A DNA stretch of 5,182 nucleotides from Anaeromyxobacter_A sp035636195. GTDB taxonomy: Bacteria > Myxococcota > Myxococcia > Myxococcales > Anaeromyxobacteraceae. The position numbers and the translations under genes are program-made. The notes under the pieces were generated by a model. It saw only the letters and a program-made list of their open reading frames with translations, was not told the DNA's origin and made no database searches. The stretch's first letter is position 1, and each line of letters opens with the position of its first letter. The stretch is taken from the NCBI GenBank assembly GCA_035636195.1, contig DASPZP010000203.1, positions 1-5,182 of the forward strand, written 5' to 3'. Positions 1 to 5,182 of the stretch are shown one piece after another.

Positions 1-1446
1 CTCGCGTGCCGCGACTCCGGGTACATCCAGCGGATCGCGCCGCACCTGCTCTTCCGCATCCCGTTCCTCATGCCGTTCACCTCGAAGGGCGAGGCGGCGA
101 CGCTGGTCGAGCGCGCCACCTGGTATGCGACCGAGGTCTACGTCGGGACCTACGACCTGTACCAGCCGCTCAAGCGAGGGAAGCCGTCCACGCGCCTCTC
201 GGCCGACGAGCTGTACCAGCTCGAGCCGGCGCTCCGGCCGGGCCTCGAGGGCGCGGTCACGTTCGATGAGTGGGGGATCGACTCGCACCGGCTCTGCGTC
301 CTGAACGCGCTCTCGGCCCGGCAGCACGGCTGCGAGCTGCGCACCTGGACCGAGGCGCGCGACCTGCTCCTCGAAGGCGGGCGGGTGGTGGGCGTGCGGT
401 TCCGGGACGCGCTCACCGGCGAGACGGGCGAGGCTCGCGCGCCCGTCGTCTTCAACGCGACGGGGGCGTGGTCGCCGCGGCTGGCGCGCCGGAACGGCCT
501 GCGCGTGCCGATGCGGCCGGGCAAGGGCGTGCACCTCACCCTCGACCGGCGCTTCTCGAACTACGGCATCACCTGCACCGCCGTGGACGGCCGGCAGATG
601 TTCCTCATGCCGCACGAGAACGACTCCATCATCGGCACCACCGACGACGACTACTACGGCGATCCCGACGACCTGGAGGCCACCCATGACGAGGTGGAGT
701 ACCTGCTGGAGGGCGTCGCGTCGCTCGTACCGGGCGTGCGCCGGGCTCGCGTGAGCCGGGCGTGGTGGGGGCTCCGCACCACGCTGTACGGGTATGGGGT
801 GAACGAGGATCTCCTCTCGCGCGAGCACGAGATCCTGGATCACTCCGGGGAAGGGGCCGATGGCCTCTACTCCATCGTCGGCGGGAAGCTCGCCAGCTAC
901 CGGGCCCAGTCGCAGGAGGCCGCCGATCTCATCGTCCGCCGGCTCGGCCGGAACGCCCCGCCCTGCCGCACGCACGAGGAGCCGCTGCCGGGTGGCGAGG
1001 CCGTCCCGGACGTGGAGGTCCTCGCGGCGGCGTACCGGGTGGCGGCCCCGCTGGTCGCTCGGCTGGTCTACCGGCACGGCGCGCGCGCCGAGGACGTGCT
1101 CCGCCTCGTCGAGGACGACCCTCGGCTCGGCCTCGTCCTGTGCCGCGACGAGGGCATCGTGGCGGCCGAGGTGGTGTACTGCGTCCGGCACGAGCAGGTC
1201 CGGCGACTTCAGGACCTGCGGCGCCGCTGCCGGCTCGCCGTGGGGGCGTGCGGCGGCCTCGACTGCGCGCGGATCGCGGCGCAGCTCACCGGGCGGGAGC
1301 TCGGCTGGAGCGCGGAGCAGGTCCGCACCGAGCTGGCCGACCTGCTCGAGCTCGGCTGGAGGGAAAGGCGCGCGGTGCTCGACGGTCACCAGCTGGCGCA
1401 AGAGGAGCTGCTCCGCGGCGTGCACACCGGCGTGGGCCGGCTATGA
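1..1446 (+). CDS. glpA: Anaerobic-type glycerol-3-phosphate dehydrogenase subunit A (5'-truncated by window edge)
   Basis: This is the FAD-dependent catalytic subunit that oxidises sn-glycerol-3-phosphate to dihydroxyacetone phosphate and feeds electrons to the quinone pool. The frame is open from base 1, giving 481 visible residues. E. coli GlpA has about 540, so roughly 60-90 residues, including the GxGxxG FAD-binding motif, lie off the left edge. Visible landmarks, numbered in the fragment: a GlpD-like APHLLFRIPFLMP segment (13-25), FNATGAW (151-157), SIIGTTDDDYYGDP (209-222) and the FAD-site-like GGKLASYR (294-301). The C-terminus (about 355-440) matches the GlpA BFD-like [2Fe-2S] domain: VYRHG, an LCRDEGIVAAEV stretch, DLRRRCR and GACGGLDC. 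The usual CxC is CxD here (C381, D383), while the later CxxxxC pair (C417, C422) is kept. This C-terminus separates it from aerobic GlpD. Its TGA overlaps the glpB ATG, so the pair is probably translationally coupled. The E. coli comparison is from memory. Confidence 0.93.
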   Translation, partial: LACRDSGYIQRIAPHLLFRIPFLMPFTSKGEAATLVERATWYATEVYVGTYDLYQPLKRGKPSTRLSADELYQLEPALRPGLEGAVTFDEWGIDSHRLCVLNALSARQHGCELRTWTEARDLLLEGGRVVGVRFRDALTGETGEARAPVVFNATGAWSPRLARRNGLRVPMRPGKGVHLTLDRRFSNYGITCTAVDGRQMFLMPHENDSIIGTTDDDYYGDPDDLEATHDEVEYLLEGVASLVPGVRRARVSRAWWGLRTTLYGYGVNEDLLSREHEILDHSGEGADGLYSIVGGKLASYRAQSQEAADLIVRRLGRNAPPCRTHEEPLPGGEAVPDVEVLAAAYRVAAPLVARLVYRHGARAEDVLRLVEDDPRLGLVLCRDEGIVAAEVVYCVRHEQVRRLQDLRRRCRLAVGACGGLDCARIAAQLTGRELGWSAEQVRTELADLLELGWRERRAVLDGHQLAQEELLRGVHTGVGRL

Positions 1447-2810
1447 GCCGTCAGCCATTCCCACCCATCCCCCTCTCCCCCGCCGGGGGAGAGGGCTCGG
1501 GTGAGGGGACGGGCGCCATCACGGCCGACGTCCTCGTCATCGGCGGCGGCATGGCCGGAGCGATCGCGGCGCTCGCCGCCCGCGAGAGCGCGGCGCGCGT
1601 GGTGCTGGTCCGCCGCTCCTCAGGCGCCACCGCGCTCTCCTCGGGAGCGATCGGCGGCGCCCCGGATGCCTGGGCGGCTCCCGGGGAGCCGTTCCTGGCC
1701 CGGCTCGACACCATGGCCGCGGCGCACCGCATCGCCCTGAGCCGTCCCGAGCACCCGTACGCCGCGCTCGGCCCGGGCCTCGACGCCCTGGAGGAGTCGC
1801 TCGCCTTCGCGGCCGCCCAGCTCCCGGAGCTGCTCGCCCCGCTCTCGCCGCGCCCGCTCCACCTCGCGACCCCATACGGCGCGGTCATGACGGCCGCCCT
1901 GGCGCAGCGGACCATGGTGGCGGGGGACCTGGCGCAGGTGCGGGGCACGCTGGTGGTGGTGGGCTTCCGCGGCCACCTCGGCTTCGACGCGCGGCTCGTC
2001 GCCGGCGGGCTGGCCCGCTACGCGGCGATGGGCGCGCCGCCCGCGGTCGCGGTCGAGCTCGACCTCTTCATGCGCGGCGACCTCTCGCTGGCGCGGCCAC
2101 ACGAGCTGGCGCGCGCGCTGGAGCTCCCCGGCGCGGCAGAAGAGGCGGGTGACTTCCTCCGGAGGGCGCTGCCGCGCGGCGCAGCTGCGGCGCTCTTCCC
2201 GCCGGTGCTCGGGCTCTCGCCCGCGGCGCGCGTCATGGAGCGGATCGCGGAGGCGGCCCGGCTGCCCGTGGCCGAGTCGCTCTCCGACCTCCCGAGCGTC
2301 CCGGGCCTGCGGCTGCAAGCAGCGCTCGACGCGCGGCTCGTCGCCGCCGGGGTGCAGACGCTGTCGGGTGAGGTGACCGACGGCGCCGGCGCGCTGCCCG
2401 GCAGCGCGATCGTGGTGGGGGTGCGCGAGGTCCGCGCCCGGAGCTGGGTGCTCGCCAGCGGAAGGTTCGTGGGAGGCGGGATCGTGCGGCGCAGGCAGCT
2501 CGTCGAGCCGCTCTTCGGAATCCCGGTGCAGGCGACCGAGGCCGGCGTGTCCGGCGTCCACCTCGCCACGCGTCCAGCGGCGTCGCTGACGGCCCGCGAG
2601 CGGCGCGCCTCCCAGCCGCTCCTCGCCGCCGGAGTCCGCATCGATCGCCAGCTGCGGCCGCTCGGCTCGTCCGGCGGACCGCTTCACCCCCTCCTCTTCG
2701 CCGCCGGGGCCGTCATCGGCGGGCACGAGGTGGCGGCGGACGGTACCGGGCTCGGCGTCGCGATCCTGACCGGCTATCTGGCGGGTCGGGCGGCGGCCGG
2801 CTCAGGATAG
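1443..2810 (+). CDS. glpB: Anaerobic-type glycerol-3-phosphate dehydrogenase subunit B
   Basis: A complete 455-residue flavoprotein subunit of the GlpABC complex; in the known enzyme, GlpB relays electrons from GlpA toward the Fe-S anchor GlpC. It has a Rossmann dinucleotide-binding motif, VIGGGMAG (32-39), then the GlpB-typical SSGAIGG (66-72), HPYAALGP (104-111), VVGFRGHLGFDARLVA (172-187), LFPPVLGL (251-258), VLASGRFVGGGIV (336-348) and a C-terminal FAAGAVIGGHE (419-429) second nucleotide-binding stretch. The start is fixed: no in-frame ATG, GTG or TTG lies between 1443 and the Met inside the Rossmann motif, and the ATG overlaps the glpA stop as ATGA with no convincing Shine-Dalgarno, so coupling to glpA is likely. 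Residues 7-24 are a Pro/Gly/Ser-rich extension encoded by a REP-like palindrome; E. coli GlpB (about 419 residues) starts a few residues before its Rossmann motif. No glpC follows. Confidence 0.93.
   Translation: MSRQPFPPIPLSPAGGEGSGEGTGAITADVLVIGGGMAGAIAALAARESAARVVLVRRSSGATALSSGAIGGAPDAWAAPGEPFLARLDTMAAAHRIALSRPEHPYAALGPGLDALEESLAFAAAQLPELLAPLSPRPLHLATPYGAVMTAALAQRTMVAGDLAQVRGTLVVVGFRGHLGFDARLVAGGLARYAAMGAPPAVAVELDLFMRGDLSLARPHELARALELPGAAEEAGDFLRRALPRGAAAALFPPVLGLSPAARVMERIAEAARLPVAESLSDLPSVPGLRLQAALDARLVAAGVQTLSGEVTDGAGALPGSAIVVGVREVRARSWVLASGRFVGGGIVRRRQLVEPLFGIPVQATEAGVSGVHLATRPAASLTARERRASQPLLAAGVRIDRQLRPLGSSGGPLHPLLFAAGAVIGGHEVAADGTGLGVAILTGYLAGRAAAGSG
1462..1503. repeat. REP-like GC-rich palindrome inside the 5' coding region of glpB
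   Basis: The core is a perfect inverted repeat with 11-base arms (1471-1481 CCCTCTCCCCC and 1485-1495 GGGGGAGAGGG) around a 3-base GCC loop. An outer CACCC (1462-1466) can pair with GGGTG (1499-1503) across small internal loops, giving an imperfect long hairpin. The arrangement CCCTCTCCC / GGGAGAGGG followed by GGGTGAGGG resembles the short palindromic repeats scattered between genes in many GC-rich proteobacterial genomes; that likeness is recalled, not searched. It lies entirely within glpB, in frame, and encodes roughly PIPLSPAGGEGSGEG. The hairpin would begin about 20 bases after the glpB start codon in the mRNA. Confidence 0.72.
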
Positions 2811-2818
2811 ACGCTGGC

Positions 2819-2846
2819 GCTGATCGAGGGCCTCCGTCGAGTCAGC
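2819..2846 (+). terminator. Possible terminator or mRNA-end hairpin after glpB
   Basis: Beginning 8 bases after the glpB stop, GCTGATCGA (2819-2827) can pair with TCGA (2837-2840) and TCAGC (2842-2846) with one bulged G at 2841, enclosing a short G/C-rich loop. No T-tract follows, so this is not a canonical intrinsic terminator. In GC-rich bacteria such hairpins may stabilise 3' ends or work with Rho. The position at the glpAB boundary is the main support. Confidence 0.35.
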
Positions 2847-2854
2847 CCCGTGGC

Positions 2855-2878
2855 AGCGCGCCAATTTCGTGGCGCGCT
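2855..2878. promoter_or_regulatory. Perfect 9-base inverted repeat upstream of the sigma-54 promoter
   Basis: AGCGCGCCA (2855-2863) and TGGCGCGCT (2870-2878) are exact reverse complements separated by the 6 bases ATTTCG. GTG (2850-2852) and CAC (2879-2881) add three outer pairs across a 2-base bulge. The repeat spans about -86 to -63 relative to the start site predicted from the sigma-54 element. Two readings fit: an upstream activator site for a dimeric enhancer-binding protein, or the second hairpin of a terminator region after glpB. No T-tract follows it, which leans away from an intrinsic terminator. The protein that would bind is unknown. Confidence 0.5.
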
Positions 2879-2913
2879 CACGCGAAAAGCACCGTCGAAT
2901 CACCGTAATAGCG

Positions 2914-2930
2914 CTGGCCCGGCGATTGCT
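2914..2930 (+). promoter_or_regulatory. Sigma-54 (RpoN) -24/-12 promoter driving the methyltransferase-WbsX unit
   Basis: CTGGCCCGGCGATTGCT matches the sigma-54 consensus YTGGCACGRNNNTTGCW at every specified position but one (C for A in the -24 block). The essential GG (2916-2917) and GC (2928-2929) are separated by exactly 10 bases. With the C of GC at -12, transcription would start near 2941, leaving a leader of about 33 bases before the ATG at 2974. It lies in the intergenic region on the right strand. The match is seen in the sequence; activity is inferred. Confidence 0.7.
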
Positions 2931-2933
2931 TTG

Positions 2934-2966
2934 CCTCGGGGGGTCGACCGTCACCCTCTCCCGAGG
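2934..2966 (+). promoter_or_regulatory. Inverted repeat that could mask the methyltransferase Shine-Dalgarno
   Basis: CCTCGGG (2934-2940) is the exact reverse complement of CCCGAGG (2960-2966), with a 19-base spacer that can extend the stem by about three more pairs including G-U wobbles. The right arm contains most of the GAGGA ribosome site. The predicted sigma-54 start (about 2941) falls just after the left arm, so only RNA read through from upstream could form the stem. The spacer also holds the 8-base palindrome GGTCGACC (2942-2949). Confidence 0.4.
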
Positions 2967-2967
2967 A
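2963..2967 (+). promoter_or_regulatory. Ribosome binding site that decides the methyltransferase start
   Basis: GAGGA lies 6 bases before the ATG at 2974, near-ideal spacing. It favours this ATG over the in-frame GTG at 2869, which has no comparable site and lies inside the palindrome upstream of the promoter. Confidence 0.7.
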
Positions 2968-2973
2968 TGTGGA

Positions 2974-4161
2974 ATGAACGAGACCAGCTCCCCTCAGCTT
3001 CCCGCTTACTACTGCCTTCCGCGGCCGGAGCTGACCCAGCTCGTCAACGCCTCGGGACGACGCATCCTCGAGGTCGGCTGCGCAGCCGGCGCGATGGGCG
3101 CGGCCCTCCTGGCGAAGGGCGCCGCGGAGGTGGTGGGTCTCGACATCTTCGAGCCGGCCCTGACCGTGGCGCGCACGCGCCTCAGCGCAGCCCACAAGGT
3201 CGACCTCAACACCTTGCCCGAGCTGCCCTATCCGGACGGTCACTTCGATCTCATGACCTTCGCGGACGTGCTCGAGCACCTCGTCGATCCGATCCAGGTC
3301 CTGAAGCATCTGCGGCGTTGGTTGCACCGGGACGGCGCGCTCCTCCTCTCGCTGCCCAACATCCGTCACGAGTCGGTGGTGCTGCCGCTGCTCGTCGAGG
3401 GTCAGTGGGAGTACGCAGACAGCGGCATCCTCGACCGGACGCACCTGCGGTTCTTCACGCGCAAGGGCATGCTCCGGCTCCTCGACGAGGCCGGCTTCGA
3501 GGCCGTCGGGAAGATCGCCGGCTCGCAGACGGCCACGCCGGTGTACGTCCAGAAGGCTGCCGAGCTGGTGAAGGCGCTCGGAGGGGATGCGGCGAAGTTC
3601 GTCGAGGAGAGCAACGTCGTCCAGTTCATCACGTTCGCCGCCCGCAAGGATCGCGGCGAAGCTCAGGTGAGCCGGGAAGCGGCGCGCCAGCCGGTGATCC
3701 CCGAGCCGGCAGCGCCTCCGAAGACCGGCGACGCGCAGGTCGATCCCTGGGCGGGGTCGAGAGCGCAGCGGGTGCTCCTGGTGCCCGACGTGGGCTCGGC
3801 CGAAGATTGCTGGGCGGCCGTGCTCCCGCGGGTCGCCCAGCAGCTCAGCGGAAACGCCGGGGTGACCCTGGGCGTGGCGCTGCCCATGGAGCACCTCCAG
3901 AGCACGCCCGCCCCGATCCAGGCGCTTCCGTCTGCGCTCCAGGTCGACCTGCTCTTGATGGAGCGGCCCGGCTCACCCCCAGGGTGGGAGGCGCTCCTCC
4001 GTGGCACGAGCATCCTGGTGCTCACTGGACGCCGTCCTGAGCTCGCGGAGGCGGCCACGCGGATGGGCATCGTCCTCCACGACGCCGTGGTCGATCCCCA
4101 TCTACGGCCCGTCGCGGCCGACGTCGCGCCGAACGCTCAGCCCGCGGCCACGCGCGCCTAG
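2974..4161 (+). CDS. Class I SAM-dependent methyltransferase with an extra C-terminal alpha/beta domain
   Basis: A 395-residue protein in two parts. Residues about 15-223 form a class I Rossmann methyltransferase of the Methyltransf_11/23 type: SAM-binding motif I ILEVGCAAGAMG (31-42), an acidic residue ending strand 2 (D57 in VGLDIFEP), FDLMTFADVLEHLVDP (91-106, the D/E-x-x-EH signature of this group) and LLLSLPNI (123-130). The following DRTHLRFFTRKGML (154-167) is typical of sugar or polysaccharide-cluster methyltransferases. A Pro/Ala-rich linker (about 226-265) leads to a second domain (267-372) starting RVLLVPDVGSAEDCW, which resembles degenerate glycosyltransferase-like modules in multidomain polysaccharide proteins; that assignment is tentative. 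It is cytoplasmic, with no signal peptide or membrane segment. It probably methylates a sugar, nucleotide-sugar or glycan end during surface polysaccharide synthesis, but the substrate cannot be read from the sequence. It has its own sigma-54-like promoter and lies 20 bases before the WbsX gene, probably co-transcribed. Confidence 0.85.
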   Translation: MNETSSPQLPAYYCLPRPELTQLVNASGRRILEVGCAAGAMGAALLAKGAAEVVGLDIFEPALTVARTRLSAAHKVDLNTLPELPYPDGHFDLMTFADVLEHLVDPIQVLKHLRRWLHRDGALLLSLPNIRHESVVLPLLVEGQWEYADSGILDRTHLRFFTRKGMLRLLDEAGFEAVGKIAGSQTATPVYVQKAAELVKALGGDAAKFVEESNVVQFITFAARKDRGEAQVSREAARQPVIPEPAAPPKTGDAQVDPWAGSRAQRVLLVPDVGSAEDCWAAVLPRVAQQLSGNAGVTLGVALPMEHLQSTPAPIQALPSALQVDLLLMERPGSPPGWEALLRGTSILVLTGRRPELAEAATRMGIVLHDAVVDPHLRPVAADVAPNAQPAATRA

Positions 4162-4164
4162 CCC

Positions 4165-4177
4165 GAGGAACCGAGAG
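4165..4177 (+). promoter_or_regulatory. Ribosome binding region of the WbsX-family gene
   Basis: Two purine-rich candidates lie in the 20-base gap after the methyltransferase stop: GAGGAA (4165-4170, 11 bases before the ATG) and GAGAG (4173-4177, 4 bases before it). Neither has ideal spacing, but together they support the ATG at 4182. Confidence 0.5.
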
Positions 4178-4181
4178 ATCC

Positions 4182-5182
4182 ATGACCGCCATCACTCCTG
4201 CTCCGTTCGCCGCCTCGGCCGCTGGCTCGCCCGTCCGCGCCATCGCCTACTACCTGCCGCAGTTCCACCCCATCCCCGAGAACGACGCCTGGTGGGGGCG
4301 CGGCTTCACGGAGTGGACGAACGTCACGCGCGCGAAGCCGCTCTTCCAGGGCCATGATCAGCCCCACCTCCCGACCGAGCTCGGCTTCTACGATCTGCGT
4401 TTGCCGGAGGTGCGGGTCGCGCAGGCCGAGCTCGCCCGGGAGTACGGCATCCACGGGTTTTGCTACTACTACTATTCGTTCGGCTCGAAGCGGCTGCTCG
4501 AACGGCCACTGCTCGACATGGTCGAGAGCGGGAGCCCCGACTTCCCGTTCTGCATCTGCTGGGCGAACGAGAGCTGGACGCGGCGGTGGGACGGCGCCGA
4601 GGCGCAGTCGCTCATCGCGCAGGACGACTCGCCCGAGCGCTACCGGCAGTTCATCCACGAGGTGCTCCCGTTCCTGAAGGATCGACGGTACATCCAGGTC
4701 GGCGGCGCGCCCATGCTGCTCGTGTACCGGGTCGGGCGGATCCCGGACGCGGCTGCCGTGGCCGCGTACTGGCGGGAGCAGGCGGAGGCCGCCGGACTGC
4801 CGGGCCTGTACCTGTGCGCCGTCCAGAGCCACGATGCCGCGCTCGATCCGCGCGCGGCCGGCTTCGATGCAGCGGTCGAGTTCCCCCCTTCTCCGTGGCA
4901 CGGGGCGAAGATCGATCCCAAGACGCTGCCCGGGCTCGATCCCGACTTCACCGGGAACGTCTTCGACTATCCGGACTTCGTGACGCACACCCTCGCCCGC
5001 CCGACGCCAGACTACCGCCTGCTGCGCGGCGTGATGATGGGCTGGGACAACACGGCGCGGAGGGGGCCCGCCGCGTTCCTCTTCCACGGCGCCACGCCCA
5101 GGGAGTACGAGACCTGGCTGCGAGGCAGCGTCGCCTGGACGGTGGCGCACAACCCGCCCGACGAGCAGGTCGTCTTCCTGAA
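4182..5182 (+). CDS. WbsX-family (GH99-like) polysaccharide biosynthesis protein, 3'-truncated by window edge
   Basis: The frame stays open to the right edge, giving 333 residues without a stop. After a short Ala/Pro-rich start (1-17) comes a dense run of WbsX-family motifs: AYYLPQFHPIPEND (22-35), WWGRGFTEWTNV (37-48), PHLPTELGFYDLR (61-73), EYGIHGFCYYYYSF (87-100), CICWANESWTRRWDG (124-138) and PMLLVYR (177-183). Family members occur in O-antigen, rhamnan and exopolysaccharide clusters and are related to GH99 endo-mannosidase/mannanase folds. They are often called glycosyltransferases, but the reaction is not well established, so hydrolase or transferase action stays open. No signal peptide or membrane segment is visible. 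The upstream methyltransferase, 20 bases away on the same strand, supports a surface glycan operon continuing to the right. The protein may carry further domains, such as a GT domain, beyond the edge. Confidence 0.9.
   Translation, partial: MTAITPAPFAASAAGSPVRAIAYYLPQFHPIPENDAWWGRGFTEWTNVTRAKPLFQGHDQPHLPTELGFYDLRLPEVRVAQAELAREYGIHGFCYYYYSFGSKRLLERPLLDMVESGSPDFPFCICWANESWTRRWDGAEAQSLIAQDDSPERYRQFIHEVLPFLKDRRYIQVGGAPMLLVYRVGRIPDAAAVAAYWREQAEAAGLPGLYLCAVQSHDAALDPRAAGFDAAVEFPPSPWHGAKIDPKTLPGLDPDFTGNVFDYPDFVTHTLARPTPDYRLLRGVMMGWDNTARRGPAAFLFHGATPREYETWLRGSVAWTVAHNPPDEQVVFL

Noticed and set aside
762..1442. In-frame upstream extension of glpB from an ATG at 762
   Set aside because: This stretch is an alternate frame of glpA, Arg/Gly/Pro-rich as expected for a GC-rich shadow; the ATGA overlap start fits the glpB family.
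1620..2726. Long open frame on the minus strand opposite glpB
   Set aside because: Low-complexity Arg/Gly/Glu/Ala-rich translation with no recognisable motif; typical antisense shadow of a GC-rich gene.
2906..2911. TAATAG as a sigma-70 -10 element
   Set aside because: No -35-like hexamer at suitable distance, and the sigma-54 match just downstream is much stronger.
2951..2966. CCCTCTCCCGAGG as a second partial copy of the REP-like element in glpB
   Set aside because: Only about one arm is shared, with no mirrored arm of the same type nearby; likely chance in C-rich sequence or part of the Shine-Dalgarno stem.
2869..2973. In-frame GTG start at 2869 that would lengthen the methyltransferase by 35 residues
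   Set aside because: It lies upstream of the predicted promoter start and inside the palindrome, has no Shine-Dalgarno, and the extra residues look non-coding. The ATG at 2974 has GAGGA at ideal spacing.
2878..3894. Long minus-strand open frame opposite the methyltransferase
   Set aside because: It covers the well-supported methyltransferase and shows no motif; shadow reading frame.
4158..5150. Long minus-strand open frame opposite the WbsX-family gene
   Set aside because: The plus strand carries unmistakable WbsX motifs throughout; the minus frame is compositional.
1..5182. CRISPR arrays, tRNA or rRNA genes, insertion sequences, integrase-type attachment sites
   Set aside because: No regularly spaced repeats, no cloverleaf or rRNA-like stretches, and no transposase or integrase coding frames were seen by reading both strands.

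Overview
The window is very GC-rich, with GC-dominated third codon positions, and all genes lie on the + strand. It looks like a chromosomal segment of a high-GC bacterium. A deltaproteobacterial/Myxococcota (Anaeromyxobacter-like) host is a plausible guess from base composition, the glpAB genes, the good sigma-54 promoter match and the polysaccharide genes, but nothing here fixes the taxonomy.

Layout: (1) 1-1446, 3' part of glpA, the FAD-dependent catalytic subunit of the anaerobic-type glycerol-3-phosphate dehydrogenase, with its N-terminal FAD-binding Rossmann segment beyond the left edge. (2) 1443-2810, complete glpB, overlapping glpA by 4 bases (ATGA). Its first codons run through a REP-like GC-rich palindrome. 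(3) 2811-2973, a 163-base intergenic region holding two hairpin-forming inverted repeats, a near-consensus sigma-54 (-24/-12) promoter, and a third inverted repeat that covers the next Shine-Dalgarno. (4) 2974-4161, a SAM-dependent methyltransferase with an extra C-terminal alpha/beta domain. (5) 4182 to the right edge, the N-terminal 333 codons of a WbsX-family (GH99-like) polysaccharide-biosynthesis protein.

How the genes work together: GlpA and GlpB would oxidise sn-glycerol-3-phosphate to dihydroxyacetone phosphate and pass electrons toward the quinone pool. The usual third subunit, the Fe-S membrane anchor GlpC, does not follow glpB. The methyltransferase and WbsX genes form a separate unit with a 20-base gap, probably the start of a cell-surface polysaccharide (O-antigen or exopolysaccharide) cluster. 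The boundary between the two units lies at 2811-2973, and the proposed sigma-54 promoter would let the polysaccharide unit be switched on independently by an enhancer-binding protein.

Most worth a second look: the sigma-54 promoter with its upstream perfect palindrome, the repeat placed so that read-through RNA but not promoter-initiated RNA would hide the ribosome site, the REP-like element translated as part of GlpB, and the Cys-to-Asp change in the predicted [2Fe-2S] motif of GlpA. I see no definite evidence of a wholly new system; these are local oddities in otherwise recognisable genes.
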